NCBI RefSeq assembly: GCF_030272615.1 | Contig: NC_081409.1 | Location: forward strand, 21,144,260-21,208,259 | Length of the DNA stretch: 64,000 bases | Reading direction: 5' to 3' | Source: Cryptomeria japonica | Taxonomy: Eukaryota > Streptophyta > Pinopsida > Cupressales > Cupressaceae | Position numbers and translations under genes: made by a program | The notes under the pieces: model-generated | What the model was told of the DNA's origin: nothing | Database searches by the model: none | Seen by the model: the letters and a program-made list of their open reading frames with translations, nothing else | Shown: positions 1 to 12,670 of the stretch, piece after piece | How positions within the stretch are numbered: the stretch's first letter is position 1 | Layout: every line of letters begins with the position of its first letter

Positions 1-1919
1 TGAGACGTCATGTCTTCCGGGCTTGGAAATTCTATCACGGAGGTTTTAATTTCATTAAGTATTTAGTTAGTTAATCTGGATTACCAACTAATCCTAAACT
101 TTTTTGGTGATTGAATTACTCACCGGGATTTTTTTCTCATCAAAGCCATGTTTAGAGGAGTAATGGATAACAAATCTCTTTTTTGAAGGGGTTTCTTTAG
201 GGTTCAGAATAAAATATATCGTATTTGATTACTTTTGTAACATAAAATAAAATAAAATTATTGACTTTCAACATCGGATTATATTCCCTTACAATATGTC
301 CAGAGGTCTTTCTACATTTTCTCTCTTTTATTTTTTAATAGATTTTATCTATCATTAATTTGTGTATTTTATGTGATTTTAAAAATTAATCACTACAGTG
401 TAAAAGGTGTAATTGCTAATATTTGTTTGACTATTAATTGTAATTTGATTGTTTGATTGTTATTAGACTATTAATTGTGATTTGATTGTTTGATTGTTAA
501 TTTTTTTTATGTTTGAAGGTGAGTCTCTTTCTTTGATTTTTTGAGTTTATATAATCTAGCTTTCATTGATTTTTTGAGTTGATATAATCTATCATTTTTT
601 AATGTATTTATATGCTTCTATTATGATTACTCTCTATGTTGGGGTATAATTGTTATTTGATTGTGTTTGACTATAGACTCTCATTTTATTTTTTATTGAT
701 TGTTCGAAATAGTCTCTTTCTTTGACTTTTTATTAGATTCAAGAACTTATTTTACAAATAAAATCACAAATAAAATCACAATAAAAAACTAAAAATACAA
801 AAAAATATTAAAAAAAATCACAATAAAAAACAAAAAATACAAAAAAACATATTTAAATAGTTTTAAGAAATTAATTTTGGTTATATAATTTTTTAATTAT
901 CTTTTGATATAAAAAATAATGTTAAATATTATTTTTTAAAAAATTTAGGAATTTTTTATTTAAAGTTCATTTGCTCTTGAACATATTAATCTTTTACAAA
1001 TTTTAAAAAATACGTGTATGAGCTATATGAGATTTTTTAAGGTCTCGCTATTAGTTGTCTGTGACCGACAACGTGGAACATTTTCTTGAATCAGGAAGAG
1101 TGCAATATGGATATGTGGTTGTCGAACAACAAATTACAATGGATAGTGTGAATGTAGAGGATAATTCTTATGTGACCCAAACTGGCAAAAATCCTACCAA
1201 ATAAAAAACCATGACTGGTGGGACCGACTGACTTTTTAATCTTGCTTAAGATAAGCTTTCGCATGATCAGATTTCAATTTTTACAAACATTGGAAAATCA
1301 TTTTAATTTTTTCCCTGCTCAACATTTGATTGGTCATCTATTTTACATTTATTTATATTTTAAAGAAAGAAAAAAAAAGCCCCAAGAAAAAGTACACTAG
1401 CCAATCAGGAAAATCTAAAAAATATGAAAAAAATGATATTAATAAATAAATTAAGTCAACAATAGGATAAACTATAGGATAAATGCATGACACGGTTTTT
1501 GGAGCAAAGTAAATTGAAAAAGCGATGGAAATGAAAACATTAGTCTCCGCCTATAGATAGGCGGGACTAATAATAATAATTTGATGTAGATCATTAAATC
1601 TACGTATTGCAGTATCCTGTAGATTATTAATACGGACTGTTGTATATATCCTTTGATGATCTACAGGAGATAATCAAAAGATGCAAGTCTTCTTCATGGA
1701 CCGCACAAACTAATGTCGACTATTGTATGTCGACTTCCTTGTTCTATAGTTGTATATCTATATTCTCCAACTGCGGAATATTGTCATGCACTTTTATATT
1801 GGGTCGAACTGTATCTATATTTCCTATCGTATCGTACTACAAAGTAATGATGCACTTTTATAGTATTCTCTCACCAACTGAAGGCAATAGTATTGGTATT
1901 ATATGTGCTCGGTCGGTCA
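1..1919. other. AT-rich intergenic DNA
   Basis: No coding region, RNA gene or element boundary recognised. Positions 740-980 are A/T-dominated with repeated short runs of the type 'aataaaaaacaaaaaatac'. The only ORFs (near 1218 and 1640) are short and resemble nothing I know. Confidence 0.6.
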
Positions 1920-1983
1920 CACATAGAGTGACGACTCTATGTGGAACCATGTTGGTTCCACATAGAGTCGTGACTCCTATGTG
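1920..1983. repeat. Perfect inverted repeat / hairpin
   Basis: The arms at 1931-1949 and 1953-1971 are exact reverse complements over 19 bp (ACGACTCTATGTGGAACCA) with a 3-nt loop. Pairing continues outward to about 1920/1983 with one mismatch and a small interruption. The sequence just outside contains further partial copies of 'catag(a)gt'. It could be a foldback transposon relic or a small-RNA precursor; nothing here decides between them. Confidence 0.75.
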
Positions 1984-2079
1984 GAGATACGACCCTTGAT
2001 AACAATAAGCATTGCTTAACAATGTAATCGACATGATTAATATAATCGATACAATGTTATGATAACTAACATTAATCAT

Positions 2080-2082
<3 letters not shown>

Positions 2083-2117
<35 letters not shown>
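2083..2117. repeat. (AT)n microsatellite
   Basis: Uninterrupted AT dinucleotide run of about 17 units, inside a palindrome-rich AT stretch. Confidence 0.95.
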
Positions 2118-2120
<3 letters not shown>

Positions 2121-2689
2121 TGATTATATTAATATCATTGATGTTATGTATGATCGATAATATAAGGAATTATCAATTGTACATAGAATCAATGGTATGT
2201 ATAATCCGATACTCATATAGATGATCATTGAAACAAATCGATCATACAGTAATATACTCTGTGATCAGAATGTTAATCTATAGTGATGTATAATCAAGGA
2301 TAGAAATAAGGAATTAACTTTCAAATGTCTAAGGTCGTTAGGCCATTTAGACATTTGAACAGTTTAGAATCATCTGACCATTGCTACATATTTCAACACA
2401 TTATGATCAAATGAATTTGAGTGAAAATAGTACATTTAGTATATGTTTATAAAAAATTCTAATATTTCATTCGATTAAACATCGAATGATTATAAAAAAA
2501 AGTGAAATATAATATTCATATGAACAAAAATTAATTCTTCTAAGTTATTCCTCCTAAAATTTAAATCAATACAATTTACTCAAAATTTTAAAAATTAAAA
2601 TTTCTTAAAGAATTATTTCCTCGTCATTTTGCTTATATATTATTGAGGTGATTAGTTTACCTTCCATCAAAATTTAAGAAGCAGGACCA

Positions 2690-3700
2690 TGATTTTCCCT
2701 CAACGGTGTCAAAGTTTTCATTACATTGAAACAATATTATTTTCTTAATAGGTTTGGTAGGGTTTTTTCCTTAGAGAAGAATTAAGTATTCTTAATCTAT
2801 TTGAGTCAAGGTATATTAATAATGAATTAATAATAAAATTTCCAATTCTTGACTCTCAAAACTTCACCTGAAATTTTGTATTTCATTTTTTATAAATGTT
2901 TTGGAAGGATTTGTCCTTAGAGGAAGTCGAGTATTCCTAATTCTAAAGCTAAATGCATTTTAGTCAGATTAGTATTAATAATGGATGAATGATAAAAGTT
3001 TCAATGCTTGACCCTTCTAAATACCACCTAAAATTTTGAGACATAGTAGTACTAGATGTGAAAGGAATTATCTAATGCTTTCACCAATGTAAACATCACC
3101 TGAAATTTTGTGTTTCATTTTTCTTAAATGGTTTGGTATATTTTATCTTTAGAGGAAAGTTGAATTTTATTGATATTGAAAGGAACTTAATGTTTAAATG
3201 TGCTTGAATCAAAATTTTAACAATAGTAGGTGGGTACGGAAAATTCCAATATCTTACCCTACCAAATATCAAAGAAATGTAATAAATATTAAATAAAATG
3301 TTCATATTCAAAAAATGAATTACTACTGCTAAAATATAAATCAAAATAGTTTGACTAGGAAATTATACAGCCAAATTTTATACTATTGTATTTAAAGTAG
3401 TTTGATAAATTTTATCTTTGGAAAGTTAAGTTTTATCAATCTTAAGAAATACACTATCATTAATTGTATTTAAGTTAAAATAACATTATTAATGAATAGT
3501 AAATAAAAATTCCAATTCTTTATCTATCTAAATATCATCTAAATTTCATCTAAATTTTTGACACAAAAATAGTACTAGTACTAGATGGATGAGGAAAGAT
3601 TCAATGCTTATATAACGTAAACATCACCTAAAATTATGCATTACATTTTGTTGAAATAATTTGGTAGTTTTTGTCTTTAGAAAAAATTCACGTGCTCTTG
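2690..3700. repeat. Degenerate tandem repeat, ~235-265 bp units
   Basis: A recurring block, roughly 'caTCACCTGAAATTTTG..ttcaTTTT..', then 'ttTGGTAgatTTTgTCtTTAGAGgAAa', a 'gattgaatc' box and 'taaTAATGaAT', is seen beginning near 2720, 2868, 3097, 3365 and 3627. Units differ by many substitutions and indels. The same block reappears near 13150-13610, so the family is dispersed as well as tandem. Confidence 0.6.
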
Positions 3701-4313
3701 CCTTTTGAATGCAGTATATAAGTACAAGGAAAGATATAATGAAAGGAACCTCTGTGCTATAGCTCTGAATTTTCTGCCCCGCGTGTTGGACTTAACCAGA
3801 AAAAAGGATTCTCGTGCGATACTGAAAATACAATTGTTACCACCCGCAAATTTTATCCTGCAATATTTAGTGGCTTTTATGTACGTGCATATTTAAGTTT
3901 TAGTTCTATCATTAAATATTCAATATAAATGTCATTTCTTTTATCTTAAATTAATTTTTTTAATTTCTAATTTATCATAAATTTTATCATATGATGAGTT
4001 AATTCTTTTCCATTTTAACATTGAGGTGACATGATCTTGGTGTTCTATTATATAATGGGTACATTTTTTCAAATTAATAAACAAAAACAAAAGAAGTAAT
4101 CAATTAAATTGTATTTATTATATAATTAAATTATTTTCTAATATTTATATGTGCATATCCTATTAAATTTGTCTACAAGTATATCTTATTCAATGTTTTG
4201 GAGTAGGATATGGATATTCATTAAAGTATAAAGGATAAATGAATTTCACCAAATGTCATAGTTAATTTGTCCTCAGATATGAATGTAACTTGTGGAAGGT
4301 GGAAGCACACATA

Positions 4314-4316
<3 letters not shown>

Positions 4317-4370
<54 letters not shown>
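4317..4370. repeat. (CT)27 microsatellite
   Basis: 54 bases of perfect CT repeat. Its minus-strand translation gives an Arg-Glu run that is an artefact of the repeat. Confidence 0.98.
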
Positions 4371-4376
<6 letters not shown>

Positions 4377-4855
4377 GCCATTGTACAAAAAAATATGAAT
4401 TAAATTAGAGAGTAAGATTTGTTTCATTTTTGTTTGAGTCCAATGATGTTTAGTTTTATGTGGGAGTTCTATTTTCTATCTATATCTAGTGGTTTTTGGT
4501 GTTGTAATCTTTGCTGAAAATAAAAATGGGGATTTAATTATATGGAAAGCATTCATGTGTGGGAATTGGATCCTTTCACAATTCCAACAAATACGCTATA
4601 AAAATATGAAATTTATAGTGATATGAAGGGGTTTCATCACTAAAATGAAAATTGGTTATCTTTCTAATATACTCAAAGAAATTAGTTTCTATAGCAACCT
4701 TCTTGTTATTGTTACATCAAATTTGTGTTAGTTTGAAAGGGAATGTGTCAATTTCTTAATGCATTTTGAATAATTTCAAATATATATATATGGACACCAA
4801 ATTTTGGGTTTATTTTATATTTATTTATTTTTTAAATGTGGATGTAATATTAGTT

Positions 4856-5981
4856 TTTGATTAAGGGTAAATGGGTTTTGAGGGGACCCGAAACCCCAGG
4901 TTTTGAAGGTATGTGAAACCTTCAAATTTTACCAAGATCTGGAACCCACATAACAATGCTGCTAAAAGAAAAGAACGTCAGCGAACCAAAAACCAAGCCA
5001 CAAAGTGTCCTTAACACATAACAATGGTTTTACAAGGCTCCCTAAACCTACAAAATATTGGGGTTTTGAAAGGTTACTCTAACCTTCATCAAGGGTTTTA
5101 AATTGGCTCCCAAAACCAACAAAAAAGGGTTTTCCCAGGCTCCCATAACTAGTAGCATAGTCATCAGCTTACCAACAATACAACTAACCCTTAACCAAAA
5201 ACGGGCAGGCAGGGAAGAGAGTAGTCCAAAAGTCCCCAAAAAATAGTCATGGACCAGCAAAGAAAAATCTCCTCCACCTTAGAAGGAGGACTATCCAGAA
5301 TAGGGATTAGAAAAAGGGATTAAGCAAAGGAAACCCTAACCCAGAATAAAATATGAGAAGACCAGAGGGTCTTCTCACCCCTAAAACAGTGAAACCCCTC
5401 CAAAACAACCATACTCTACCATGACAAGACTGAGCCTTGTTCCTGAGGCCCAGAGAAATAGAAAGGGACAGGGGATCTCCCCACACAGACTCAAGAAAGA
5501 AAAAGCCATGTAGAATAGTCTGCAACCCATTGTGGGGCACCAAGGACAAACCTGCACCACCAAAAAGATAGGACCAAACAAATAGGGTAGGCAAAAAAAA
5601 TCTGCCAACCCTTGAAAGGGACCCATAGCCTAGCCTGACATAGGGCACCAAAGCCAAAACACCTACATGTGAGATCAAAGACACACAATAAGGAACATCT
5701 CCTATGAGCAAAGAACTGCAACCAACCGGAAGCACAACAATCTCACTACACAAAAACACGAAAAGGGAAAAGGACACACCGCCCACCTCAGCGTGATCAA
5801 ACCACACAATCTGCAAACCATAGAAGCCTACGTAGAATTCAAGGCAACCAACTTGGGCCAATGAGAAGAGGTCCCCCCCTTCACTATCTACCTCATCATC
5901 ATCCTCGTCTCCATCGCGTGAATTAGCAGGCGTCGAAACCCTAGCTTGCCCCACTCCTCCTTTCTCGCTCATCACTTTGTT
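4856..5981 (-). mobile_element. Non-LTR retroposon with 19-bp target duplication
   Basis: The segment is bracketed by an exact 19-bp direct repeat, TGTGGATGTAATATTAGTT, at 4837-4855 and 5982-6000. Read on the minus strand it begins ACAAAGTGATGAGC and ends TTAATCAAAAA, an A-rich 3' end next to the duplication. That is the signature of target-primed reverse transcription. At 1126 bp it is far too short for a complete LINE and no reverse-transcriptase motif is visible, so it is a truncated/internally deleted or non-autonomous element. The 3' part is a run of short phrases with 'ggttt', 'aaaccc' and 'ggttcc'. A second element of similar size, G+T-rich sense strand and TTAATCAAAA-like end lies at 61308-62412. 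Confidence 0.8.
5307..5972 (-). CDS. Unrecognised 221-codon ORF of the 1.1-kb retroposon
   Basis: The first ATG lies 10 nt inside the element's 5' end, and a GTG codon just upstream is not needed. The N-terminus (about residues 1-40) is polar, with an acidic Asp/Glu-rich stretch (DGDEDDDEVDSEGG), and could be the start of a real LINE ORF1-like protein. The remaining ~180 residues are Gly/Leu/Phe/Val/Trp-rich with no domain I recognise, and other frames of the same stretch are also open, which suggests G+T-biased non-coding sequence. I can assign no function. Confidence 0.3.
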   Translation of the reverse strand: MSEKGGVGQARVSTPANSRDGDEDDDEVDSEGGDLFSLAQVGCLEFYVGFYGLQIVWFDHAEVGGVSFSLFVFLCSEIVVLPVGCSSLLIGDVPYCVSLISHVGVLALVPYVRLGYGSLSRVGRFFLPTLFVWSYLFGGAGLSLVPHNGLQTILHGFFFLESVWGDPLSLSISLGLRNKAQSCHGRVWLFWRGFTVLGVRRPSGLLIFYSGLGFPLLNPFF

Positions 5982-6000
5982 TGTGGATGTAATATTAGTT

Positions 6001-6589
6001 AATGTGATAAAAAAAAAGTGTTAATTTTCTTGAGTTAGATTTTCTCTCTTTAACTAAAAATTCTATATCAATATTTCATTTCTTGCATATGTAAAATTTA
6101 AGTTTTATTTTTTTTATTACGCAACCATGATTCATCATCATTTTATAATTTAAATCTTGTAAAAATAAGATTTTTTTTTAAAGGTTAAAACCAATGTTTT
6201 TTCATCAGTTCACTAGTCACCAAGTTTCAACTCTTACACAACCTAGAATTCTATAAAATATCTCATATGTTTTAGCTACACTATGATAATATCAATTAGT
6301 GGATATAGCTAGGATGGAAATCTTACATGAGCTATTTTGTATCTTCTATGGTATGAGCTCTATAGTCTAGCCAAATATGTATCCTTCGAATCATGTAAGG
6401 ACATCTATCAAAGGTTAAAATAAGGGGTATTTTTAGTAAATGATGTAGAAGAAAGTTCCTAGTAGACATGTATGCAAAAGATAAAATTCTAGATAATACA
6501 TCTGAGAAATATGAGAAAATACCTAAAGAGATTATAGGTTCTATAGGTTTATTAGACAATGTTACCTCTTATTAACTTCCTATTATATA
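6001..6589. other. Unannotated AT-rich spacer
   Basis: No gene, element end or clear repeat seen. It begins with the right-hand copy of the target duplication of the retroposon. Confidence 0.5.
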
Positions 6590-8370
6590 TATCTAAAGAA
6601 TATTTTTCTTCACATCAATATCATTTGAAATTTATCATAAAACTATTATTCTTAACATTATTTCCCTCTTGTAAATGTTTAATTTTCTACCACTATCACA
6701 TCATCATCTCATCTACAACCTAATTTAACAACTACCTCCATTATTTAGACTAATGTGTTCATTCATAACTATATTATCCCTTATCGTAGCTATCTATTAT
6801 ATGTCCACATCAAAAAATACACATGCATAATGAAATTTAGTTAAAATACATCCATAGCCTCATATTACTCTAAATATGCATTATTTTACTATCATCCATA
6901 TATTTTTCATCATTTAGCCATACCATAACCATATATTTTTTCTCATAGAATATATCATAGCTTACACACATACCATATCCTCATATACATTCATATCATA
7001 GAATCCTCTTTTAACATATCATCTTCATATGTATCCATATCTTAGATCGCTCACTTTACCTTTCACATCCACATAATATCATTCCTAGTACATAATATAG
7101 ACTTATACCATAGGTGCTCATCCATGATCAAATTACCCACTTCTAGGTATTCATATTCTCGATTAGGTTATCACCTAAACCTATAATATACCTTAATATA
7201 CATCCATATCATAATATCCATTGTCACTTACATTATAACATGCATGCAATACCATATGTTTCAACCATCATCTATATCCATCATATACCATTACCCTATC
7301 TAATTCATAGGTGTCTACTTTCACATGCATCCATAACCTAATTCAAACAATCAAATCCATCCACATCCTAAACATTCATTTTAATTTTCTAAACACTCAT
7401 TATCCAACATCTTCAACCATCATTTGCATAAACTTTTCTTTTCACCTCCATATCATACCACCACATTGTCAAAACCATACCATCAAGTACATTAATATTC
7501 ATATTCATATATAATCATTCTTAGACAATCATACCTTATGTTTGAACATCACTTACCTTTGTTTTATTCCCCATCCATTTTTATTAAATTAGAACATACA
7601 TCCATCACCATAGGTTTCGATAATTATCTATATGCATCATATACTAGTATTTTGATTTAGTTCTAGGTTTCCATCTTCACATAGATTCATTTGACATAAG
7701 CTAGACTACTATCTCCATCCACATCATAAAAATCCATTATCATTTAATATACGTCCATTATTTTAAATCTTGGACAATCCTTTATTTACACTTTACTTTT
7801 CACATCCATATTATCACATAATTTAACATCCATAGTCACATATCATCCTTCATAGACATTAATATCTTAGATTACACAATAATCGATATCCCTATCATAC
7901 CAATATTTACATATATACCATATCTCCATTATAATATCCATTGTCATTTACATTAGCATATGCATCTATTATTGTAGGAATCAACCTTCATACATCCTTG
8001 TTTTGTCCACAAGCTAGGTTGAAATCTACATAGACAATCACATTTTGTATTTACAATCATACAATACCATACCACTATTTGCATTAAAAGTATATCACCC
8101 AGGTTTGGTGATCTAATAATGCTATCATATTATCATATACATCCATAATTATAAACTTATACTATCATCGACATTCACATCCAACTATCATCCTAGGTTT
8201 ATAACACCATCCTACATCTGTAGCATAACATATCATATCATATTCTATCACGTATCATACTATAGAAAACATTCTTCCTACATCAACATATCTCAACCAT
8301 TCATACATATACATAAAACATCCTCTTCCATATCATCCCAAGTATCATCCATTTCATTCTAATTACATAA
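6590..8370. repeat. G-poor, CAT-rich low-complexity tract
   Basis: About 1.8 kb in which the plus strand is strikingly poor in G and dominated by A, T and C, with endless variants of 'atccatatcatca' and 'cataccata'. No fixed period is visible, so it looks like a degraded CAT/CCATAT simple repeat rather than a regular satellite. Short ORFs here (for example 7311-7514) are composition artefacts. Confidence 0.65.
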
Positions 8371-11079
8371 CGTTATTATTTATAGTGAGTTTTAAAATAT
8401 GTCCAAAAATTTCCTCTCCAATTTGAATGCCTTAAGGAAACTTTTTGGGACCAAGAGTGGTTGTAACCAATGTAGCAAATTATGTATTGATAGAGAACTT
8501 CATGAGCTTTTTGATATGTCAAATAGTTCATCAATCAAAAAAATTGATCAAAACTTATGGTGTTTGAAATTTGGATCTCTTAAAATAGGAGATGAAAAAA
8601 CTTGTTGGATACATAAAGGAGTTGCATGGGGGAGTCACACATGTTAGTATGTATTTTTATAGATCATAGGGAATCTTGGATTGAAGATAATTTGGGTACC
8701 ATTTTTTGGGTTATTTTCAACATATATTTTATATTGTTGATTTATGGTTTCATGGGTAAAAGCACATACCCGTGTCATAGTTTTATAAAGGAAGTGGCCA
8801 ACACAACTAGAACTATTCAACTTCGATTGCATAAAAGTGGAATTTCTAATTTGAATCTAAAAATGACATAAACTAATGAAATGTAGAAATATTCATGAAA
8901 TTTATGCCTGTTATGTTTTGAATATTAAAAAAAATGATTTTTTTATATATTCAAAGGAAGATTTTTTATTGTCGAAAAATGTTGAAAATTAGGGGGTCTA
9001 GTCGGCATAACCAAAAATAATGAAAACACATTTTTTATTCGGGATTTAAATTCTCCAAATAAATGACATGCATATGCAATGTAGAAAAAAAGAAAAATTA
9101 AATTTTGATGTATGTTTTCCTCGTAATAACATTTTAAAGTCCAACATAGCTGAATTTCATAGTTTTAATTTGGTGTCACTTTTTGTCTATTAAGTTTATC
9201 ATTACCAAAAAATAAATTATACCCTTTTGGAAAAGATTTTATCCTCTAATGAAATATATATTTTGTAAAATATTTTAATACAGTTTAATATTTTTTTTAA
9301 TTTCAAATTAGCCTCTTCTCAAATTTAAAAACCTACTTGCAATATTTAAAAAATAAAACACATTCAAATTAATTATCAAAAATTTAAAATATATATACAT
9401 GTCTAGATTCGTGACTTTGAGCTCTACAAAAGGGTATTCTTAGATTTTTTACTACAGAAAAATACAGCAAAAGTTAAAAGTTTAATAATTTATTGAAAAA
9501 TGATTATGTGGTTGTCACTTAGGATGTGATGAGGAAGCAATAGACCAGAAGGAGGGTAACCTTGCTCCAACCAATCTCTAAGGCACACGAACTCAATCTG
9601 CAATCCCTAATTCTAAAGATCCTTACATAGCACCAAGTCAAGAAATGGTTCAATGTCACCAAACAACACCTTGGGAGATCCAAAGGATCCACTATTTCCA
9701 CTTAAAAAGAGCTAACGCTTCTCAAGTTCTTGTGTGACAACACACATCGTTTCTTTCATAAGTGGGCTACTACTAGACTTTAAGGTTTGAATGGCCCACT
9801 TGACCAATTCAACACAACAATCCTTGGGGGGGTGTCCTCACAACACCTTAACACAAATGAAACATGATTTCATGATTTAGATCCACTGGAACATCAATTT
9901 TGACTCACTTGCCCATAAACAGAACCGGTTGCAATTAGGCCTCCTTTTGAGGGAATTGGGTGATAACTTTTGACACCCTGAGGATCTAAGCAAAAAATAT
10001 ACATTCAGATACCCTTTTGGGAGTTGTCAACAATATCTCAGTTTCTGGTACTGAATCAACTTGCAGATATTCCAACCAGTGTTGTACTAACACACCTAAT
10101 AGGGCTTTTAGACCTATTTGACTAAACGCCTTTCACAAAATAGTTTGGTTATCCTAATGGGTGACCATCACGGACCATGAAATATTTTTTAAACCTCCAA
10201 ATTACTCTTCTATAACATTCAAACCCTTTTCCAGTGTTCTACCACTCAATTCTCTCGCACTGCACTCATCAAACTGGTTTGTCACATAGAGATGCCAGAC
10301 CTAGGGTTAGTTCTCCATCCTCTTCACCCTGTTGTATCCTCTTTATGAATTTTGGGTACTAATATATGATACAGTGGCCTATCACCTCCTGTAACAATAG
10401 AATGTCCAGTTAAGGATTGATAGGCCAAAACCCATTATTGCAGTCAAACCCTAGGGGTTTAAGGGTTTTAGGCTACCCGATAAAGGTTTGCTTGTTGAAT
10501 GGGGCAACGGCCACTTCAAGACTTCACACTCAAAGAAAAATAAAGGTAAAACAATCTAGTTATAGTAACTATGCCATGACTATTCTTGCCAATCCACCTT
10601 CAGTATGCAATCAACAGAAAATAGATAGTTTTTCCAAGTTTCCAACAGTTCTTGATGCTTCAATTTCTTTCCAAATCAACCAACTCAGCCAACATACATT
10701 CTTTGGTGTTTGGTGCCTTTGAAGATGTTTCCCAAATAACCACAACCTCGTCCAACTATTTTTCAAACTGACCGACCATTGGAAAATCACGACTTACAAA
10801 AAGTGCAAAATTGTCATGATAACAAATTGACAATATGACAACTTTTGCATAATTCAATCAACTTAGACTCTAGACTATCATAGTCTCCCAAAATGATTAG
10901 ATTTGATTCTAAAATATCAAAAATGACTCAAATAGACTTTTGGTCACTTGATCCCTCAATTTAGACCATTGTGACCCTTATTGACTCAATTTGCTCTACT
11001 AGACCCTAGATGACAATTTGACCCAAACATGGACAAACTTGTCGCACTCCTAGGACATTTAATTACAAAAGGGAGCCAT
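8371..11079. other. Unassigned intergenic sequence
   Basis: Contains small ORFs (8399-8647, 8626-8871, 10417-10722) with no recognisable motif. Around 10800-10860 there is a diverged version of the 'agttgtcatgacaact' palindrome found in the LTRs at 21.4 and 26.8 kb, next to 'caaaaagtgcaaaa', so this part may be a relic of a related LTR. Confidence 0.4.
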
Positions 11080-11398
11080 AGGGTCTAGGGGGTTGACCTT
11101 AGTTGGTTAAAGCATTGATTTCTCAATGTGGAGACCCAAGTTCAACTCCCAAGAGGGACATCTTTGTGGAATTCTAAGTTGTGACTCTTGGTCTTCCATT
11201 GGTTGTATTTGTCACATTGTTTAAAGTGGATTTCTAAGTTGTGACCCTTGGTCTTCCAATTGTTGTTTCTAGTTTGGTGTTCGAAAGGAGCTTGTATTTG
11301 TGCTCAAAAGGAGCTAGTATTTGTAATAAGCTTGCTCGAAAGGAGCTGGTAATTGTAATAAGTTTGTAATTGTTCTATGATACTTAATACAAAAAAAG
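11080..11398 (+). mobile_element. tRNA-derived SINE candidate
   Basis: A pol III-like A box (TTAGTTGGTTAAAGC, 11099-11113) is followed about 35 nt later by a B box (AGTTCAACTCC, 11139-11149), the spacing and order of a tRNA gene. There is no complete tRNA cloverleaf. A tRNA-unrelated body follows with 'ttctaagttgtgac.cttggtcttcca' twice and 'tcgaaaggagct.gtaattgtaataag' repeats. It ends with AATACAAAAAAA. Possible imperfect target duplications ('gggagccat' upstream, 'ggacccat' after the tail) are weak. No protein coding. Confidence 0.55.
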
Positions 11399-11489
11399 GA
11401 CCCATGCAGTCTTATTACATTCATTCTAGGCTAATAAATCATCTTGTTCTTGGTTCATGTCTTCATAGGTAGGTGCTCCTGTACCATAC

Positions 11490-12670
11490 TCCCTGGGTGA
11501 AATTTTTCTCAAGTCCTCTTAGAGACCAACTACTTGAAATCAGCACCCTACTTTTTGATATCTTCCTCCAGCATCCATGTATCTTATAAGTCAGGAAGGT
11601 CGCGCCATTTAACTAAGTGCTCAAAATAGGTCGTGTGCCTTGTTTTCTTGACCTCCCTGCTATCCAAAATGCATTTCATCTTAGGCAGATCCTTAGGTGG
11701 TAAGTGCTTTATCCATTCTTCAAGTCTTTCTGAACAGATTCACCTGCAGTAGGACTCCTATACACTGTTAGATCAGACACATTAAATATAGGTGAAATGG
11801 CAATATCATCAGGGAGTTCAATTTTGTAAGCATTAGGACCATATTTAGCCAAAATTTTACAAGGTCCAATTCTTCTCATCATTAACTTGCTATGGCTTCC
11901 CTTGGGCAACCTGTCCTTGCTAAGATGAACCATGACCATGTCACCCACTTGGTACTACACATCTCTTCTTCTCTGATCCATTCTTGCTTTAACCTTTTGG
12001 TTGTTCTGTTGTAAGGTATCTCTGACTTGTTGATGCACCTCTTTCATAGCCTCTGCAAATTCATTAGCATGTCCACTCCTCTTGTCCAGCCCCTGTACAT
12101 CTCTCAATTCAAAAACTCCTCTTGGATGATTACCATACACAATCTCAAAAGGACTCAAACCTGTACTTCTATTTGTGGAATCATTATAGGCATACTTTGC
12201 CTAAGGTATCACCACATCCCAACTACTACCATGATCATTTTTCAAACATCTAAGAAGATTTCCCAATGACCTATTCACAACTTTAGTTTGGCCATTAGTC
12301 TGAGGGTGATAGGTTGAGATAAAAGACAAATCTGTGCCCAACCTTTTCCATGAGGTTCTCCTAAAAATTACCTACAAACTTGTTGTCCCAGTTAGATACA
12401 ATACTCAAAGGCAACCCATGGATTCTAATAATCTCTCTGAAAAACAATCCTGCAATATAGCTAGCACCAGTTGTGGTTTCACAAAGAATAAAGTGAGCCA
12501 TCTTACTGAAGCTATCTACCACAACAAACACACTATCATGATCTGTCTTTATCTTGGGTAATCCCATCACAAAGTCCATACTCAAACTTTCCCATGGTCT
12601 ACTCAGTATAGGCAAAGGTTGGCATAGTCGTGGATTGGTTGAGACCTCATTTTCTCTCTGACACACATTA
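11490..12670 (-). pseudogene. Chromovirus integrase/chromodomain relic (Ty3/gypsy)
   Basis: Minus-strand pieces in different frames line up as one Ty3/gypsy pol 3' end. An integrase core fragment (about 12666-12190) has SMDFVMGLPK followed by FVVVDSFSKMAHF. A segment at 12158-11955 carries SPFEIVYGNHPRG, and 11948-11709 carries the integrase C-terminal module (GDMVMVHL, RRIGPCKIL, NAYKIELP). A chromodomain-like piece at about 11650-11560 reads YFEHLVKWRDLPD before a stop. The catalytic triad is damaged: the expected SDRD reads SNWD, and the Glu of the GQTE motif is Lys. Stops and frameshifts separate all pieces. No LTR recognised at either end. Confidence 0.85.

Noticed and set aside
4221-4427. 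ORF with an Arg-Glu run
   Set aside because: Translation of the (CT)27 microsatellite.
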